A DNA stretch of 64,000 nt from CAWULT01 sp963923455 (GTDB lineage: Bacteria > Acidobacteriota > Vicinamibacteria > Vicinamibacterales > UBA2999): the NCBI GenBank assembly GCA_963923455.1, contig CAWULT010000004.1, forward strand, positions 1 to 64,000, in the 5' to 3' direction. Made by a program: the position numbers and the translations under genes. Each line of letters begins with the position of its first letter. Position 1 is the stretch's first letter. Shown here in pieces: positions 1 to 7,985 of the stretch. The notes under the pieces were generated by a model. It searched no databases. It had not been told where the DNA came from and saw nothing but the letters and a program-made list of their open reading frames with translations.

Positions 1-327
1 CTTCCCTCCCCCCTCGTCCGCCCGCCTCTCTCCGAGGCTTCTATTCCGCCCAAGACGTCCGGAGTGTGCCCATCCGGTCCCGATCCAAATCTGTAATTCG
101 ACCCGTCACAATTTTGGCAGCACGCCTGGCAGGATCGCCAAGAGCTTGACGAATCTCGGCAATTCCGAGAAGGCCTCCGGCGCAGGAACTGCGCCTGCAC
201 GACACTGCAAACCGTTAAAAAAACGGAAGTTATGGACGGTAGCCCAATGCGGAATGCCTTGCGCGGATTGGGCTTAGCCACTCTGGTACCGCGGTTGCCT
301 CTAAGGGGTGCGGAGGTCAAGACACTG
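1..327. other. Left-edge noncoding region upstream of the sigma factor gene
   Basis: No convincing coding sequence is seen here. The stretch is less GC-rich than the genes and holds three perfect short inverted repeats in its last 180 bases (listed separately). Two in-frame ATG codons at 232 and 247 could extend the sigma factor by 27-32 residues, but neither has a convincing ribosome binding site, so the region is read as its 5' leader and promoter. No clear -35/-10 pair could be placed. Confidence 0.5.
154..226 (+). promoter_or_regulatory. Three consecutive hairpins in the sigma factor leader
   Basis: Three perfect inverted repeats follow one another: TCTCGG/CCGAGA (154-159 and 165-170, 5-base loop), GGCGCAG/CTGCGCC (179-185 and 189-195, 3-base loop) and CCGTT/AACGG (212-216 and 222-226, A5 loop). 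They lie about 100-170 bases upstream of the start at 328. The arrangement could be a structured 5' leader or the end of a gene lying left of the window. Function is not established. Confidence 0.35.
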
Positions 328-1326
328 ATGCGCCCCCAGATCGGCCCTGAGAACCCCCGCGTTGTGAACAGCATTCCGTTCGTCGAACAGCTCGCCCGTC
401 GCGTGGCGGCCACGATGCCCCACTCGATCGACATCGGCGACCTCGTCCAGGACGGCGTCATTGGTCTGATCGACGCCGCGAACCGGTTCGACGAGTCCCG
501 TGGCATCAAGTTCGAGACGTTTGCCGAGCGACGCGTCCGCGGCGCGATGATCGACGCGCTGCGCAAGGATGCGTGGCCTCGGGGCGTGCGCCGCCAGCGG
601 CGCGAACTCGAGGCTGCGCGCGAAGAACTGCGCCGCGAGCTCGGTTGCGAACCGTCGCTGGCCGATCTCGCCGCCCGCGTCGGATCCGACGAGAAGCGGC
701 TCGGTCGCACAATCGTTCGCATCAACGCGATCGAGTCGACTTCGCCTCTCGCCAACAACGACCACCTCGATGAAGCGACGCTCCCGGCGGCGCTCGTGCC
801 CTCAGAGCCCGAGCGCCCGGATGTGGCGTACGAGCGCGAGGAAACGCGTCAGCGGGTGCAGGCCGCGATCGCGTCGCTGCCTGTCCGTGAGCAGAAGGTC
901 ATCGGCCTCTACTACTACGGGGAGGCGACGATGAAGCAGATCGGCGCCGAGATTGGCGTCAACGAGTCGCGCGTGTCGCAGCTCCATGCCAGGGCCATCG
1001 GCCGCCTGCGGGACGCACTGGCGGCGATGATTCCGCGTGTGGACCTGGCCTCGGTGATGCGCAGCGCGATCCTCGAGTTCCAGCAGAAGCCGAAGATGGC
1101 GAAGGCCACGCTCACGGCCGGCATCCGGCAGACACCCGCGGTCGTCGTCAGCTATCCGAGCGTTTCGCGCACCGCGCGCAGCAAGTCGCCGATGCGGAAG
1201 GGCTTGACGAGCCAGCGGCAACCGCTTTCGGCCAAGAAGCGCTCGGCGTCGGTCGCGGCGACGTCACCCGTCACGAAGATCACCCGCCGGGCCAGCGCCG
1301 GCGTTGCCGCAGCGATCGCGCGATAG
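328..1326 (+). CDS. FliA/WhiG-type RNA polymerase sigma factor with a basic C-terminal tail
   Basis: Encodes a 332-residue sigma-70 family protein of the FliA/group 3 type, directing RNA polymerase to an alternative promoter class. Region 2 is at about residues 10-85 (DLVQDG, RFDES, FETFA), region 3 follows, and region 4 is at about 175-232 with the helix-turn-helix EIGVNESRVSQLHARAI. The ATG at 328 was chosen because a perfect GGAGGT lies at 312-317, ten bases upstream; ATG 232 or 247 are alternatives. Family members usually end soon after region 4, whereas this one continues for about 100 Lys/Arg/Ser-rich residues, the last 58 or so read antisense through the receiver domain of the neighbouring kinase. 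The tail may be real or may reflect a lost stop. No anti-sigma factor or flagellar gene is nearby, so its regulon is unknown. Confidence 0.85.
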   Translation: MRPQIGPENPRVVNSIPFVEQLARRVAATMPHSIDIGDLVQDGVIGLIDAANRFDESRGIKFETFAERRVRGAMIDALRKDAWPRGVRRQRRELEAAREELRRELGCEPSLADLAARVGSDEKRLGRTIVRINAIESTSPLANNDHLDEATLPAALVPSEPERPDVAYEREETRQRVQAAIASLPVREQKVIGLYYYGEATMKQIGAEIGVNESRVSQLHARAIGRLRDALAAMIPRVDLASVMRSAILEFQQKPKMAKATLTAGIRQTPAVVVSYPSVSRTARSKSPMRKGLTSQRQPLSAKKRSASVAATSPVTKITRRASAGVAAAIAR

Positions 1327-2708
1327 AGCATCATGCCGCTCACACGCGGCATCTTGAGGTCGCAGATCACCACGTCGTAGGCGTTCTGTCGCACGCGAGC
1401 GAGGGCTTCCTCGCCGTCGCTCGCGTGGTCCACCACAAGTCCTGCGTCCGCCAGTGCGTCCGCCACGGCAACCGCCAGGGCCCTCTCGTCCTCGACCAGC
1501 AATACGGATGCGCCGCGGACGGCTTCGGTCGAGGCAGCCGCTGGCGCAGTCGGCGTCGGCGCTGACTCCGCGCCCCGCACGGGCAGCTCCACGACGAATG
1601 AGGCGCCCCGTCCGACCGAAGAATCGACGCGGATTCGCCCTCCGTGCTCCTGCACGATGGCGTAGGCGACGGTGAGCCCGAGTCCCGTACCCTTGCCGAC
1701 TTCCTTCGTCGTGAAGAAGGGGTCGAAGATGCGGCCCTTGATCTCGGACGGCAGGCCCGGGCCATCGTCGGTGACCTCGAGCGCCACGAGGTTCTGCTCG
1801 GCATCGTATGACGTCTTCACGGCGATGGTGCCGTGGCCGTGCGCGCCCAGCACCGCCTGCTCCGCGTTGATCAGCAGGTTGAGCAGCACCTGCTGAATCT
1901 GGTGGGCGTCGGCGAAGATGGGAGGCAGCCTCGTGCCGAAGGCGGTGATCAGGCGGATGCCGCTCACGCTCTGTTCGTAAGAGCGGAGCGCGAGCGTTTC
2001 CTTCACGACGTGGTTCAAGTCGATCATCGCCCGCGTGGACGGCCGCTTCCGCGCGAACGTCAACAGGTTCCGGACGATCCGGGCGGCGCGTTCGGCTTCG
2101 CCCAGAATCACGCCCAGCCCACGCCTGGCGGTGGGCTCCGACGTCGAGTCCGCCAGCCGTTCTGCCCAGCTCAGGATGGTGGCCAGCGGGTTGTTCAACT
2201 CGTGCGCCACCCCTGACACCGTCTGCCCGAGAGACGCCATCTTTTCGGCCTGGAGCAGCTGCTGATAGAGTTCCCGGGACCGGTCGTTCAGGCGCTTGTG
2301 CTCGGTGGCATCTCTCAACAGGGCTTCGACGCGCACCACGCCGCTCTCGTGATCCACCTCGGTCCGCGCGGTGATCGCCACCCAGACGATCTCGTCGTCC
2401 GTGCGGCGCATGCGCAACAGGTAGTCCGATACTGCGCCCTCGCTCGACAGTCGGTCCAGAAACGCAGTCCTGGCGGCGGGATCCTCGAAGCGGCCCACCG
2501 CGAGTGGAGAGACCTCGGAGTCGGGCGTGTCCGCGGGGTACGCCAGCAACTGCTTGAGATACGGGTTGACGACCAGCGTGATCCAGGCGTCGGCCTGTGG
2601 CGACGTCAAAGCACCGACGAAGACGCCCTCGTGCAGGAGGTCGAGCAGGCGGGTGTAGGCCTTCGATCGGTATTCGACGGACGAGGGGCGCGGAGAATTG
2701 CCCGTCAC
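1152..2708 (-). CDS. Hybrid sensor histidine kinase (PAS-HisKA-HATPase-receiver)
   Basis: A soluble 518-residue two-component hybrid kinase. A PAS-like sensor occupies about residues 15-140. The HisKA domain has the phosphorylated His in the H-box GVAHELNNPLA near residue 169. The ATPase domain has the N-box NLLINAEQAV, DDGPGLP, FDPFFTTK and GTGLGLT. A receiver domain at about 400-515 has the acceptor Asp in VICDLKMP, the Thr in VTGD and the Lys in VKPF. No membrane segments are seen, so the signal is probably cytoplasmic. The GTG at 2706-2708 is preferred because a perfect TATAAT (minus strand, 2718-2723) ends nine bases before it, implying a leaderless mRNA; an in-frame TTG at 2759 would add 17 residues. 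Its 3' end overlaps the sigma factor gene by 175 bases. A cognate DNA-binding regulator is not adjacent. Confidence 0.88.
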   Translation of the reverse strand: MTGNSPRPSSVEYRSKAYTRLLDLLHEGVFVGALTSPQADAWITLVVNPYLKQLLAYPADTPDSEVSPLAVGRFEDPAARTAFLDRLSSEGAVSDYLLRMRRTDDEIVWVAITARTEVDHESGVVRVEALLRDATEHKRLNDRSRELYQQLLQAEKMASLGQTVSGVAHELNNPLATILSWAERLADSTSEPTARRGLGVILGEAERAARIVRNLLTFARKRPSTRAMIDLNHVVKETLALRSYEQSVSGIRLITAFGTRLPPIFADAHQIQQVLLNLLINAEQAVLGAHGHGTIAVKTSYDAEQNLVALEVTDDGPGLPSEIKGRIFDPFFTTKEVGKGTGLGLTVAYAIVQEHGGRIRVDSSVGRGASFVVELPVRGAESAPTPTAPAAASTEAVRGASVLLVEDERALAVAVADALADAGLVVDHASDGEEALARVRQNAYDVVICDLKMPRVSGMMLYRAIAAATPALARRVIFVTGDVAATDAERFLAESGCRWLVKPFRIGDLLRAVRETLG

Positions 2709-2717
2709 GATCAGCGG

Positions 2718-2725
2718 ATTATAGT
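2718..2725. promoter_or_regulatory. Symmetric divergent -10 element (hybrid kinase / GGDEF)
   Basis: The eight bases ATTATAGT read TATAAT on the minus strand (2718-2723, nine bases before the kinase GTG) and TATAGT on the plus strand (2720-2725). The two -10 hexamers share the TATA core. The plus-strand start would give a leader of roughly 55 bases for the GGDEF gene. Confidence 0.6.
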
Positions 2726-2788
2726 CCTCGTTGACCGGCTGAGCTTTCACACACCCCAAGTGCCGGCACGACAGCCAACGGCACCGGG

Positions 2789-4045
2789 ATGAAGGCGGTG
2801 GCAGCCCTGGGCAAGCACGAGCGACTCATCGCGCCAATCGTAATGCGAGGGTCACCGAAAGCAGAGCTGGGGATAGCGGTTCTCGGCGCAGATGCCGATA
2901 TGGAAGACGTGTCCGTGCACGATCGGCCGTCGAGCCCTACTCCGGAGGCCCAGTTGGAACCCTCCTCGGGTGTTCCCGCGGATGGGCTTCGCAATCCACT
3001 TGTGGCCTCTGGCCTGACCCTGGCCGCCTGCGTCCTCCTCTGGAAGCCGCTCCTGATCCTGGCGGGACAGCTCAACGCCCTGGGCGACGCCCTGGACCTT
3101 CAACTCCTGCCAGCGATCGCCGTCGTGGCCACGATCTTCGGTGTCCACCAGTACCGCCGCAGGCGCCACCTCCTGCTCGTCGCCGAACGGGCCGTCCGGG
3201 ACGACCAGGCATCCCGGGAGCAGATCCACGACATGACGCGGCTGGTCGCGTTCAGCCAGGCGCTGCTGACGGCCCGTGACGAGGCGGCGATCCGAGCCGT
3301 CACTGAAACGCACATGCCGGTGCTCGTCAACAAGCGTCCCGCTGCTCGCGACGCCGGATCCATGCCGGCTGCCGCCGCGCCCGACTCGGCGCGCAGTGGG
3401 CGGGACCGATTCCTGATCGACAATGCCAAGGAGTTGATGGCGGCCGCACTCCAGGCTTCAGAGTCGTTCAGGGAGGTGTACGAGAACAGCCGTCAGGACG
3501 CCTTGACCGGCTGCTTCAATCGTACCCATGCGCTGGAGACACTCGAGGGCGAGTTGCGCCGCGCTCGGCGGTCTCGAACGCCATTCTCGCTGTTGATGTT
3601 CGACCTCGACCAGTTCAAGGACATCAACGACCGGTTCGGCCACCTGTGTGGCGACGCAGTGCTCAGCGCAGTCGGCGCGCGAATGAAGGCTGCCACCCGC
3701 AGCAGCGACATCAAGTGCCGGTACGGCGGAGACGAGTTCCTCGTGATCCTCCCTGATACGCCGATCGGGGGAGCGCGTCAGGTGTGCGAGACCTTGCGAC
3801 GTGCCATCGCCAAGGATCCGATTCCCTGGAGCAGCGGAGAGGTGCACGTGACCGCGAGCTTCGGCGTCACGGAAATCACGCCTGGAGAGATCGAGCCGAT
3901 GGCGATCGTGGCCCGCGCCGACGCCGGACTCTACGATGCGAAACGTCAGGGCCGGAACTGCGTGTCCGTGGCCCCGGCGGCGCCTCCTATGCCGTCCGAG
4001 TCATCGGCGGCGCAGCACGCGGGCCCGCTCAAGGCCGTGAGCTGA
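2789..4045 (+). CDS. Membrane-anchored GGDEF diguanylate cyclase
   Basis: Predicted to make cyclic di-GMP from two GTP. The 418-residue protein has two hydrophobic segments at about residues 70-90 and 105-121, a middle region of unknown function, and a C-terminal GGDEF domain. The active-site motif is intact (YGGDEF near residues 312-317), with DALTGCFNR at the domain start and FDLDQFKDINDRFGH before the catalytic loop. An RxxD inhibitory site (RSSD) sits exactly five residues before GGDEF, so product feedback inhibition is expected. The start is uncertain: ATG 2789, 2843 and 2900 are in frame and none has a good Shine-Dalgarno; the hydrophobic anchor is kept with any of them. It is divergent from the hybrid kinase and overlaps fabZ by 17 bases at its 3' end. 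Confidence 0.88.
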   Translation: MKAVAALGKHERLIAPIVMRGSPKAELGIAVLGADADMEDVSVHDRPSSPTPEAQLEPSSGVPADGLRNPLVASGLTLAACVLLWKPLLILAGQLNALGDALDLQLLPAIAVVATIFGVHQYRRRRHLLLVAERAVRDDQASREQIHDMTRLVAFSQALLTARDEAAIRAVTETHMPVLVNKRPAARDAGSMPAAAAPDSARSGRDRFLIDNAKELMAAALQASESFREVYENSRQDALTGCFNRTHALETLEGELRRARRSRTPFSLLMFDLDQFKDINDRFGHLCGDAVLSAVGARMKAATRSSDIKCRYGGDEFLVILPDTPIGGARQVCETLRRAIAKDPIPWSSGEVHVTASFGVTEITPGEIEPMAIVARADAGLYDAKRQGRNCVSVAPAAPPMPSESSAAQHAGPLKAVS

Positions 4046-4496
4046 CTTCAGTCGGGCGGGGGCCGAGTGCGAACGTCATCATGCCGTCCGCGACGACCTG
4101 CCCGTTGACTCGAGCCGCCCCCTCGAGCTGGCCGACCTGGCTCCGCAGCCGTTTGACGCGCGCCTCGATCTCGAGGACGTCACCGGGTCGAACGACCCCG
4201 CGGAACCGTACGCGCTCGATGCTCCTGAAGAAGATCAGCTTGTCGTGATTCTCCGGCTTCGAGAGGATCAGGATCGCGCCGACCTGTGCGACGCACTCGG
4301 TCAGGATGGTCGGGGGAACCGTTTGTGCCCCGCCCTGGGTCGCGAGAAAACGCTCGTTGGCCGAGACGTTCTTGATCCCGACGATCCGCCTGTCCGGTTC
4401 GAGAACCGTGACGCGGTCGACGAGCAGGAACGGGTAGCGGTGGGGCAGGATGCGCTCGATCGCATTGTAGTCGAGCGGAAGCGTCAGCGATTCCAT
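4029..4496 (-). CDS. fabZ: 3-hydroxyacyl-ACP dehydratase FabZ
   Basis: Dehydrates 3-hydroxyacyl-ACP to trans-2-enoyl-ACP in type II fatty acid elongation, in the cytoplasm. The 155-residue hot-dog-fold protein has normal family length. The catalytic His is in LPHRYPFLLVDRV and the catalytic acid in TILTECVAQVGAIL, both intact. The ATG at 4496 gives the usual N-terminus (MESLTLPLDYNAI); a minus-strand TATACT ends ten bases upstream with no Shine-Dalgarno, so the mRNA leader should be only a few bases. It stands alone without lpxA, lpxD or other fab genes, and its last 17 bases overlap the GGDEF gene on the opposite strand. Confidence 0.93.
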   Translation of the reverse strand: MESLTLPLDYNAIERILPHRYPFLLVDRVTVLEPDRRIVGIKNVSANERFLATQGGAQTVPPTILTECVAQVGAILILSKPENHDKLIFFRSIERVRFRGVVRPGDVLEIEARVKRLRSQVGQLEGAARVNGQVVADGMMTFALGPRPTEVSSRP

Positions 4497-4506
4497 CGGT
4501 CCGGTC

Positions 4507-4514
4507 AGTATAAT
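4507..4514. promoter_or_regulatory. Symmetric divergent -10 element (fabZ / GAF-SpoIIE)
   Basis: AGTATAAT reads TATACT on the minus strand (4507-4512, ten bases before the fabZ ATG) and TATAAT on the plus strand (4509-4514), the same shared-TATA geometry as at 2718-2725. The plus-strand transcript would have a leader of about 50 bases before the ATG at 4574. Confidence 0.6.
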
Positions 4515-4573
4515 TCCCTTCGCCGGCCCGCATCGGTGTCGTCTCCGGGCGCCCGTCTCTCCGGCCACTGCTC

Positions 4574-6373
4574 ATGACCGACCAGTCACCTGGCGCCCCG
4601 GAACACCGGCCGCCCGGCCCCCCCAGGCCGGCGAGCGACACCGAGCTGCTGTCGACGCTGTTCGAGCTCGGCCGGGAGGTCACCTCCGTGCTGGACCTCG
4701 AGGAGTTGCTCGCGAAGATCCCCCAGCTCATTGCGCGGCTGACCCGCTTCAGCGCCTTCAGCGTCTATCTTCTGGACGACAAGCGACGCGATCTGCAGAT
4801 CGCATACGCCGTCGGGTATCCCGGGGGGGGCGCCCCGAACATGCGACTCAGAGTCGGTCAGGGCGTCGTCGGCGCGGCCGTCGAGGAGGGCCGCCCGATC
4901 CTGGTCAACGATATCCGCCAGGAGCCCCGCTACCGGGGCCCGCTGCGGAACATGCTGTCGCAGCTGGCCGTGCCGATGCGCCGCAAGGGCAAAGTCGTGG
5001 GTGCGCTGAACCTCCTGCACGAAGAGGAAGGAGCGTTCACCCCACAGGATGAGGCGTTGCTGCGGCAATTCGCGGCACACGTCGCCGTGGCGATCGAGAA
5101 CGCTCGCCTGTTCCGGTCCGAACGGCAGTACGTGGACACGCTCGAGACGCTGGCGGAGATCGGGCGCGAGATGTCGTCGATTCTCGACCTCGACACGCTG
5201 CTGACCCGTATCGCGAGCCTGACCAAGCGCCTCATCGACTACCGGACCTTCGGCATCTTCCTGCTCAACGAGACGACCGAGATGCTCGAGATGAAGCTCG
5301 CAGCCCGTTATGGCCACGGGGCCGAATCCCACCAGGTCGCGCTCGGCCAGGGGCTCGTCGGATGGGCCGCGCAGCACAAGGAACCGGTGATGGTGTCGGA
5401 CGTCTCCACCGATCCGCGGTACATCCATCTGGTGGAGGACGTGAAGTCCGAGCTCGTGATCCCGATGCTCATCAAGGACCGCTGCATCGGCGTGTTCGAC
5501 CTGGAGAGTCCGGAGCTCGACGCGTTCACGAAGGAGCACAAGGAGCTGCTGACGCTGCTGGCGAGCCAGGCCGCCGTGGCAATTGACAACGCGCGGCTGT
5601 ACGACGAGGTGCGGCGCAACGAAGAGCGCATCGAGAAGGAGCTGCGGTTCGCGAAGCGCGTCCAGCTGGCGCTGCTGCCGACGGAGCCGCCCAAGCCCCT
5701 GGACGGCGTCGACGTCGCGGCCCGGTTCGAGGCAGCCCACGAGTTGGGGGGCGACCTCCACGACTTCCTGCAGCCCGATGAGGGCACGCTCGTGGTGGCC
5801 GTCGGGGACGTCTCGGGCAAGGGTGCCCCGGCCGCGCTGTACGGGGGATTCGCGGCAGAGCTGGTGCGATCGCGGACGCTCAGGCGTCGCTTCATGCCCG
5901 AGCGCTTCAGCGTCGCCGGTGTCCTGCAGGCGATGAACAACACGCTCCACGAACGGCAGCTCGAGGAGTACTACTGCACGCTCTGCTACGCCTTCTTCGA
6001 CTTCAAGCGGAACGTCGTCACGTTGTCCAACTCGGGCCTGCCGTATCCGATTCACTGCTCGGACGCCGGGTGCTCCCAGGTGGAGATTCCCGGCGTGCCC
6101 CTCGGTTCGTTCGCCGGCGTCACCTACGACGAGGTCGAGATCGCGTTGAAGGGCCACGACGTGCTGGTGTTCTGCACCGACGGAATCCTGGAGGCGACCA
6201 ATGCGGCCGGTGACGAATTCGGCGCCCGGCGCGTCTGCGAGATCGTCGAGCGCACGCGGTCGCTCTCCGCTCGCGCGACCGTCGATGCCCTGTTCGAGGC
6301 CGTGACCGCGTTCCGCGGGTCCGCGCCGCAGGGCGACGACATGACGGCGGTGGCCGTCAAGACGAGAACCTGA
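4574..6373 (+). CDS. GAF-GAF-SpoIIE (PP2C-type) phosphatase
   Basis: A 599-residue cytoplasmic sensor phosphatase. Two GAF domains lie at about residues 40-180 and 205-345, followed by a short helical linker and a SpoIIE/RsbU-like PP2C domain at about 385-598. The metal-binding acidic residues are in GGDLHDF, VGDVSGKG, CTDGILEA and GDDMTA, so the enzyme should be active. Proteins of this type usually dephosphorylate an anti-sigma-factor antagonist in partner-switching pathways, with the GAF domains binding a small ligand. No STAS antagonist or HPK-type anti-sigma protein is in the window, so the target is unknown. It is divergent from fabZ and followed by a weak hairpin. ATG 4574 has no clear ribosome binding site. 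Confidence 0.88.
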   Translation: MTDQSPGAPEHRPPGPPRPASDTELLSTLFELGREVTSVLDLEELLAKIPQLIARLTRFSAFSVYLLDDKRRDLQIAYAVGYPGGGAPNMRLRVGQGVVGAAVEEGRPILVNDIRQEPRYRGPLRNMLSQLAVPMRRKGKVVGALNLLHEEEGAFTPQDEALLRQFAAHVAVAIENARLFRSERQYVDTLETLAEIGREMSSILDLDTLLTRIASLTKRLIDYRTFGIFLLNETTEMLEMKLAARYGHGAESHQVALGQGLVGWAAQHKEPVMVSDVSTDPRYIHLVEDVKSELVIPMLIKDRCIGVFDLESPELDAFTKEHKELLTLLASQAAVAIDNARLYDEVRRNEERIEKELRFAKRVQLALLPTEPPKPLDGVDVAARFEAAHELGGDLHDFLQPDEGTLVVAVGDVSGKGAPAALYGGFAAELVRSRTLRRRFMPERFSVAGVLQAMNNTLHERQLEEYYCTLCYAFFDFKRNVVTLSNSGLPYPIHCSDAGCSQVEIPGVPLGSFAGVTYDEVEIALKGHDVLVFCTDGILEATNAAGDEFGARRVCEIVERTRSLSARATVDALFEAVTAFRGSAPQGDDMTAVAVKTRT

Positions 6374-6376
6374 CTG

Positions 6377-6395
6377 ACGGTCGCGCACGGACCGT
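6377..6395 (+). terminator. Possible terminator hairpin between convergent genes
   Basis: ACGGTC (6377-6382) and GACCGT (6390-6395) form a six-base-pair stem with a seven-base loop, four bases after the phosphatase stop codon. There is no T-tract. The remaining 6396-6593 between the convergent genes shows nothing else recognisable. Confidence 0.3.
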
Positions 6396-6593
6396 GAACG
6401 TACGGGCGGGATGCGGCGGTGCCAGCGCCTGCCTGTGAGTGACGCACCCCGTTGGTCCGGCGCGACCACCCACCCTCCCATCAAATCGCGTGCCCGGCTC
6501 GACCCGCAGTGAACGGGCGAAATCTCCGATGTCCGCGCGCGCACCGTCCTCTCGCGGAGGCAGCCCGCGTGGACACCTCGTGACGCGCGGAGG

Positions 6594-7931
6594 TCAGTAG
6601 GTGTTCAGGTAGCGCTCGACCTCCCAGGTCGAGACGTGGCGGATGTAGCTGTCCCACTCGGCCCGCTTGGCCGCCAGGAAATGATCGAACGTGTGGTCGC
6701 CGAGCGTCTCGCGCATCAGGGCACTCTTCTCGAACTCGTCGAGTGCCTCTGACAGGTTCCCCGGCAGCTCGTCGATCCGGAGGTGCCGGCGCTCGCGATG
6801 GCTCATCTTGTAGATGTTCTTGTTCACGGGCGGCCCGGGATCGAGCTGGCGCTCGATGCCGTCGAGTCCCGCCCGCAGCATCACCGCCAGGGCGAGATAG
6901 GGGTTGCAGGAGGGGTCTGGCATCCGGAGCTCGATCCTGGTCGTGGCGCCCCGGGCCGCGGGCACGCGGATGAGGGGGCTGCGGTTGCGCTCGGACCATG
7001 CGATCGCCGTCGGCGCTTCGTAGCCTGGCACCAGGCGTTTGTAGGAGTTGACCAGCGGATTGGTGACGGCGCAGAAGGCCTTGGCGTGGCGCAGCAGCCC
7101 CCCGATGTAGTGGAGGCAGTGCGGGCTCAGCTGCCACTGCCGGTCCTTGTCGAAGAAGGCGTTCTGCCCCTTCGAGAACAACGACTGGTGGGTGTGCATA
7201 CCGCTGCCGTTGATGCCGAAGACCGGCTTCGGCATGAACGTCGCGTGGAGGCCGTTCCGGTTGGCCACGTTCTTGACGACGAAGCGGAAGGTGCTGACGT
7301 TGTCCGCCGTAATCAAGGCGTCGTCGTAGCGGAAGTCGATCTCGTGCTGTCCCGGCGCGACCTCGTGGTGGGCGGCCTCGACGTGAAAGCCCATGCGTTC
7401 GAGCGCCAGGATGATCTCCCGTCGAACGTCCTCGCCCAGGTCCACGGGCGTCAGGTCGAAGTACCCTCCCGCGTCGTGCGTCTCAGTGGTGGGCTCCCCG
7501 TCGGGACGGCGCTGGAACAGAAAGAACTCCGCCTCAGGGCCTGCCTTCATCGAGTAGCCCTTCGCCGCCGCGTGCGCGATGGCCCGTTTCAGCGTGGAGC
7601 GCGGGCAGCCGGCGAACGGGGTGCCATCGGGGTTGGCGATGTCGCAGATCATCCGGCCGACGCGTTCAGACCCGGCGTACGTCCACGGGAACACCTGGAA
7701 CGTGCTGAGATCCGGCTTCAGGTACATGTCCGACTCTTCGAGGCGGACGAACCCCTCGATCGATGAACCGTCGAACATGATCTTGCCGTCGAGCGCCTGC
7801 TCGAACTGCCGGTCCGGCACCTCGACGTTCTTGATCGAGCCGAGAATGTCGGTGAACTGGAGGCGCATGAACTTGACCTTCTCGCGCTCCACCCGGCCCA
7901 GGATAGCGGCCTTCGTATCCTCTTTCGCCAT
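6594..7931 (-). CDS. glnA: Glutamine synthetase, type I-alpha
   Basis: Makes glutamine from glutamate, ammonium and ATP; a cytoplasmic dodecamer in this family. At 445 residues it matches the short GSI-alpha group. Key motifs are the beta-grasp segment MFDGSSIEGFVRLEESDMYL, the metal-binding GPEAEFFLF, the H-bearing NGSGMHTHQSL, and NRSPLIRVP near the ATP site. The Arg in GFVRLEESD matches the feedback-inhibition Arg of Bacillus-type enzymes, and the insertion and Tyr used for adenylylation in GSI-beta enzymes are absent, so control by GlnE is unlikely. The ATG at 7931 lies six bases after a minus-strand CATAAT, consistent with a near-leaderless mRNA. No glnK, amtB or glnR gene is adjacent. 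Confidence 0.96.
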   Translation of the reverse strand: MAKEDTKAAILGRVEREKVKFMRLQFTDILGSIKNVEVPDRQFEQALDGKIMFDGSSIEGFVRLEESDMYLKPDLSTFQVFPWTYAGSERVGRMICDIANPDGTPFAGCPRSTLKRAIAHAAAKGYSMKAGPEAEFFLFQRRPDGEPTTETHDAGGYFDLTPVDLGEDVRREIILALERMGFHVEAAHHEVAPGQHEIDFRYDDALITADNVSTFRFVVKNVANRNGLHATFMPKPVFGINGSGMHTHQSLFSKGQNAFFDKDRQWQLSPHCLHYIGGLLRHAKAFCAVTNPLVNSYKRLVPGYEAPTAIAWSERNRSPLIRVPAARGATTRIELRMPDPSCNPYLALAVMLRAGLDGIERQLDPGPPVNKNIYKMSHRERRHLRIDELPGNLSEALDEFEKSALMRETLGDHTFDHFLAAKRAEWDSYIRHVSTWEVERYLNTY

Positions 7932-7937
7932 GGCGTG

Positions 7938-7943
7938 ATTATG
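7938..7943 (-). promoter_or_regulatory. glnA -10 element
   Basis: CATAAT on the minus strand ends six bases before the glnA ATG, with no Shine-Dalgarno between them. The first T of the consensus is replaced by C. Confidence 0.45.
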
Positions 7944-7985
7944 TCTCGTGCACGGCCGGCCTCCCCGCCGCGGGGCTTGGCGGAA

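Noticed and set aside
114..131. TTGGCAGCACGCCTGGCA as a sigma54 promoter for the sigma factor gene
   Set aside because: The GG-N10-GC spacing fails and the -12 part does not match.
4586..6544. A 652-codon minus-strand frame opposite the GAF-SpoIIE gene
   Set aside because: Reverse-frame shadow of a gene with intact catalytic motifs.
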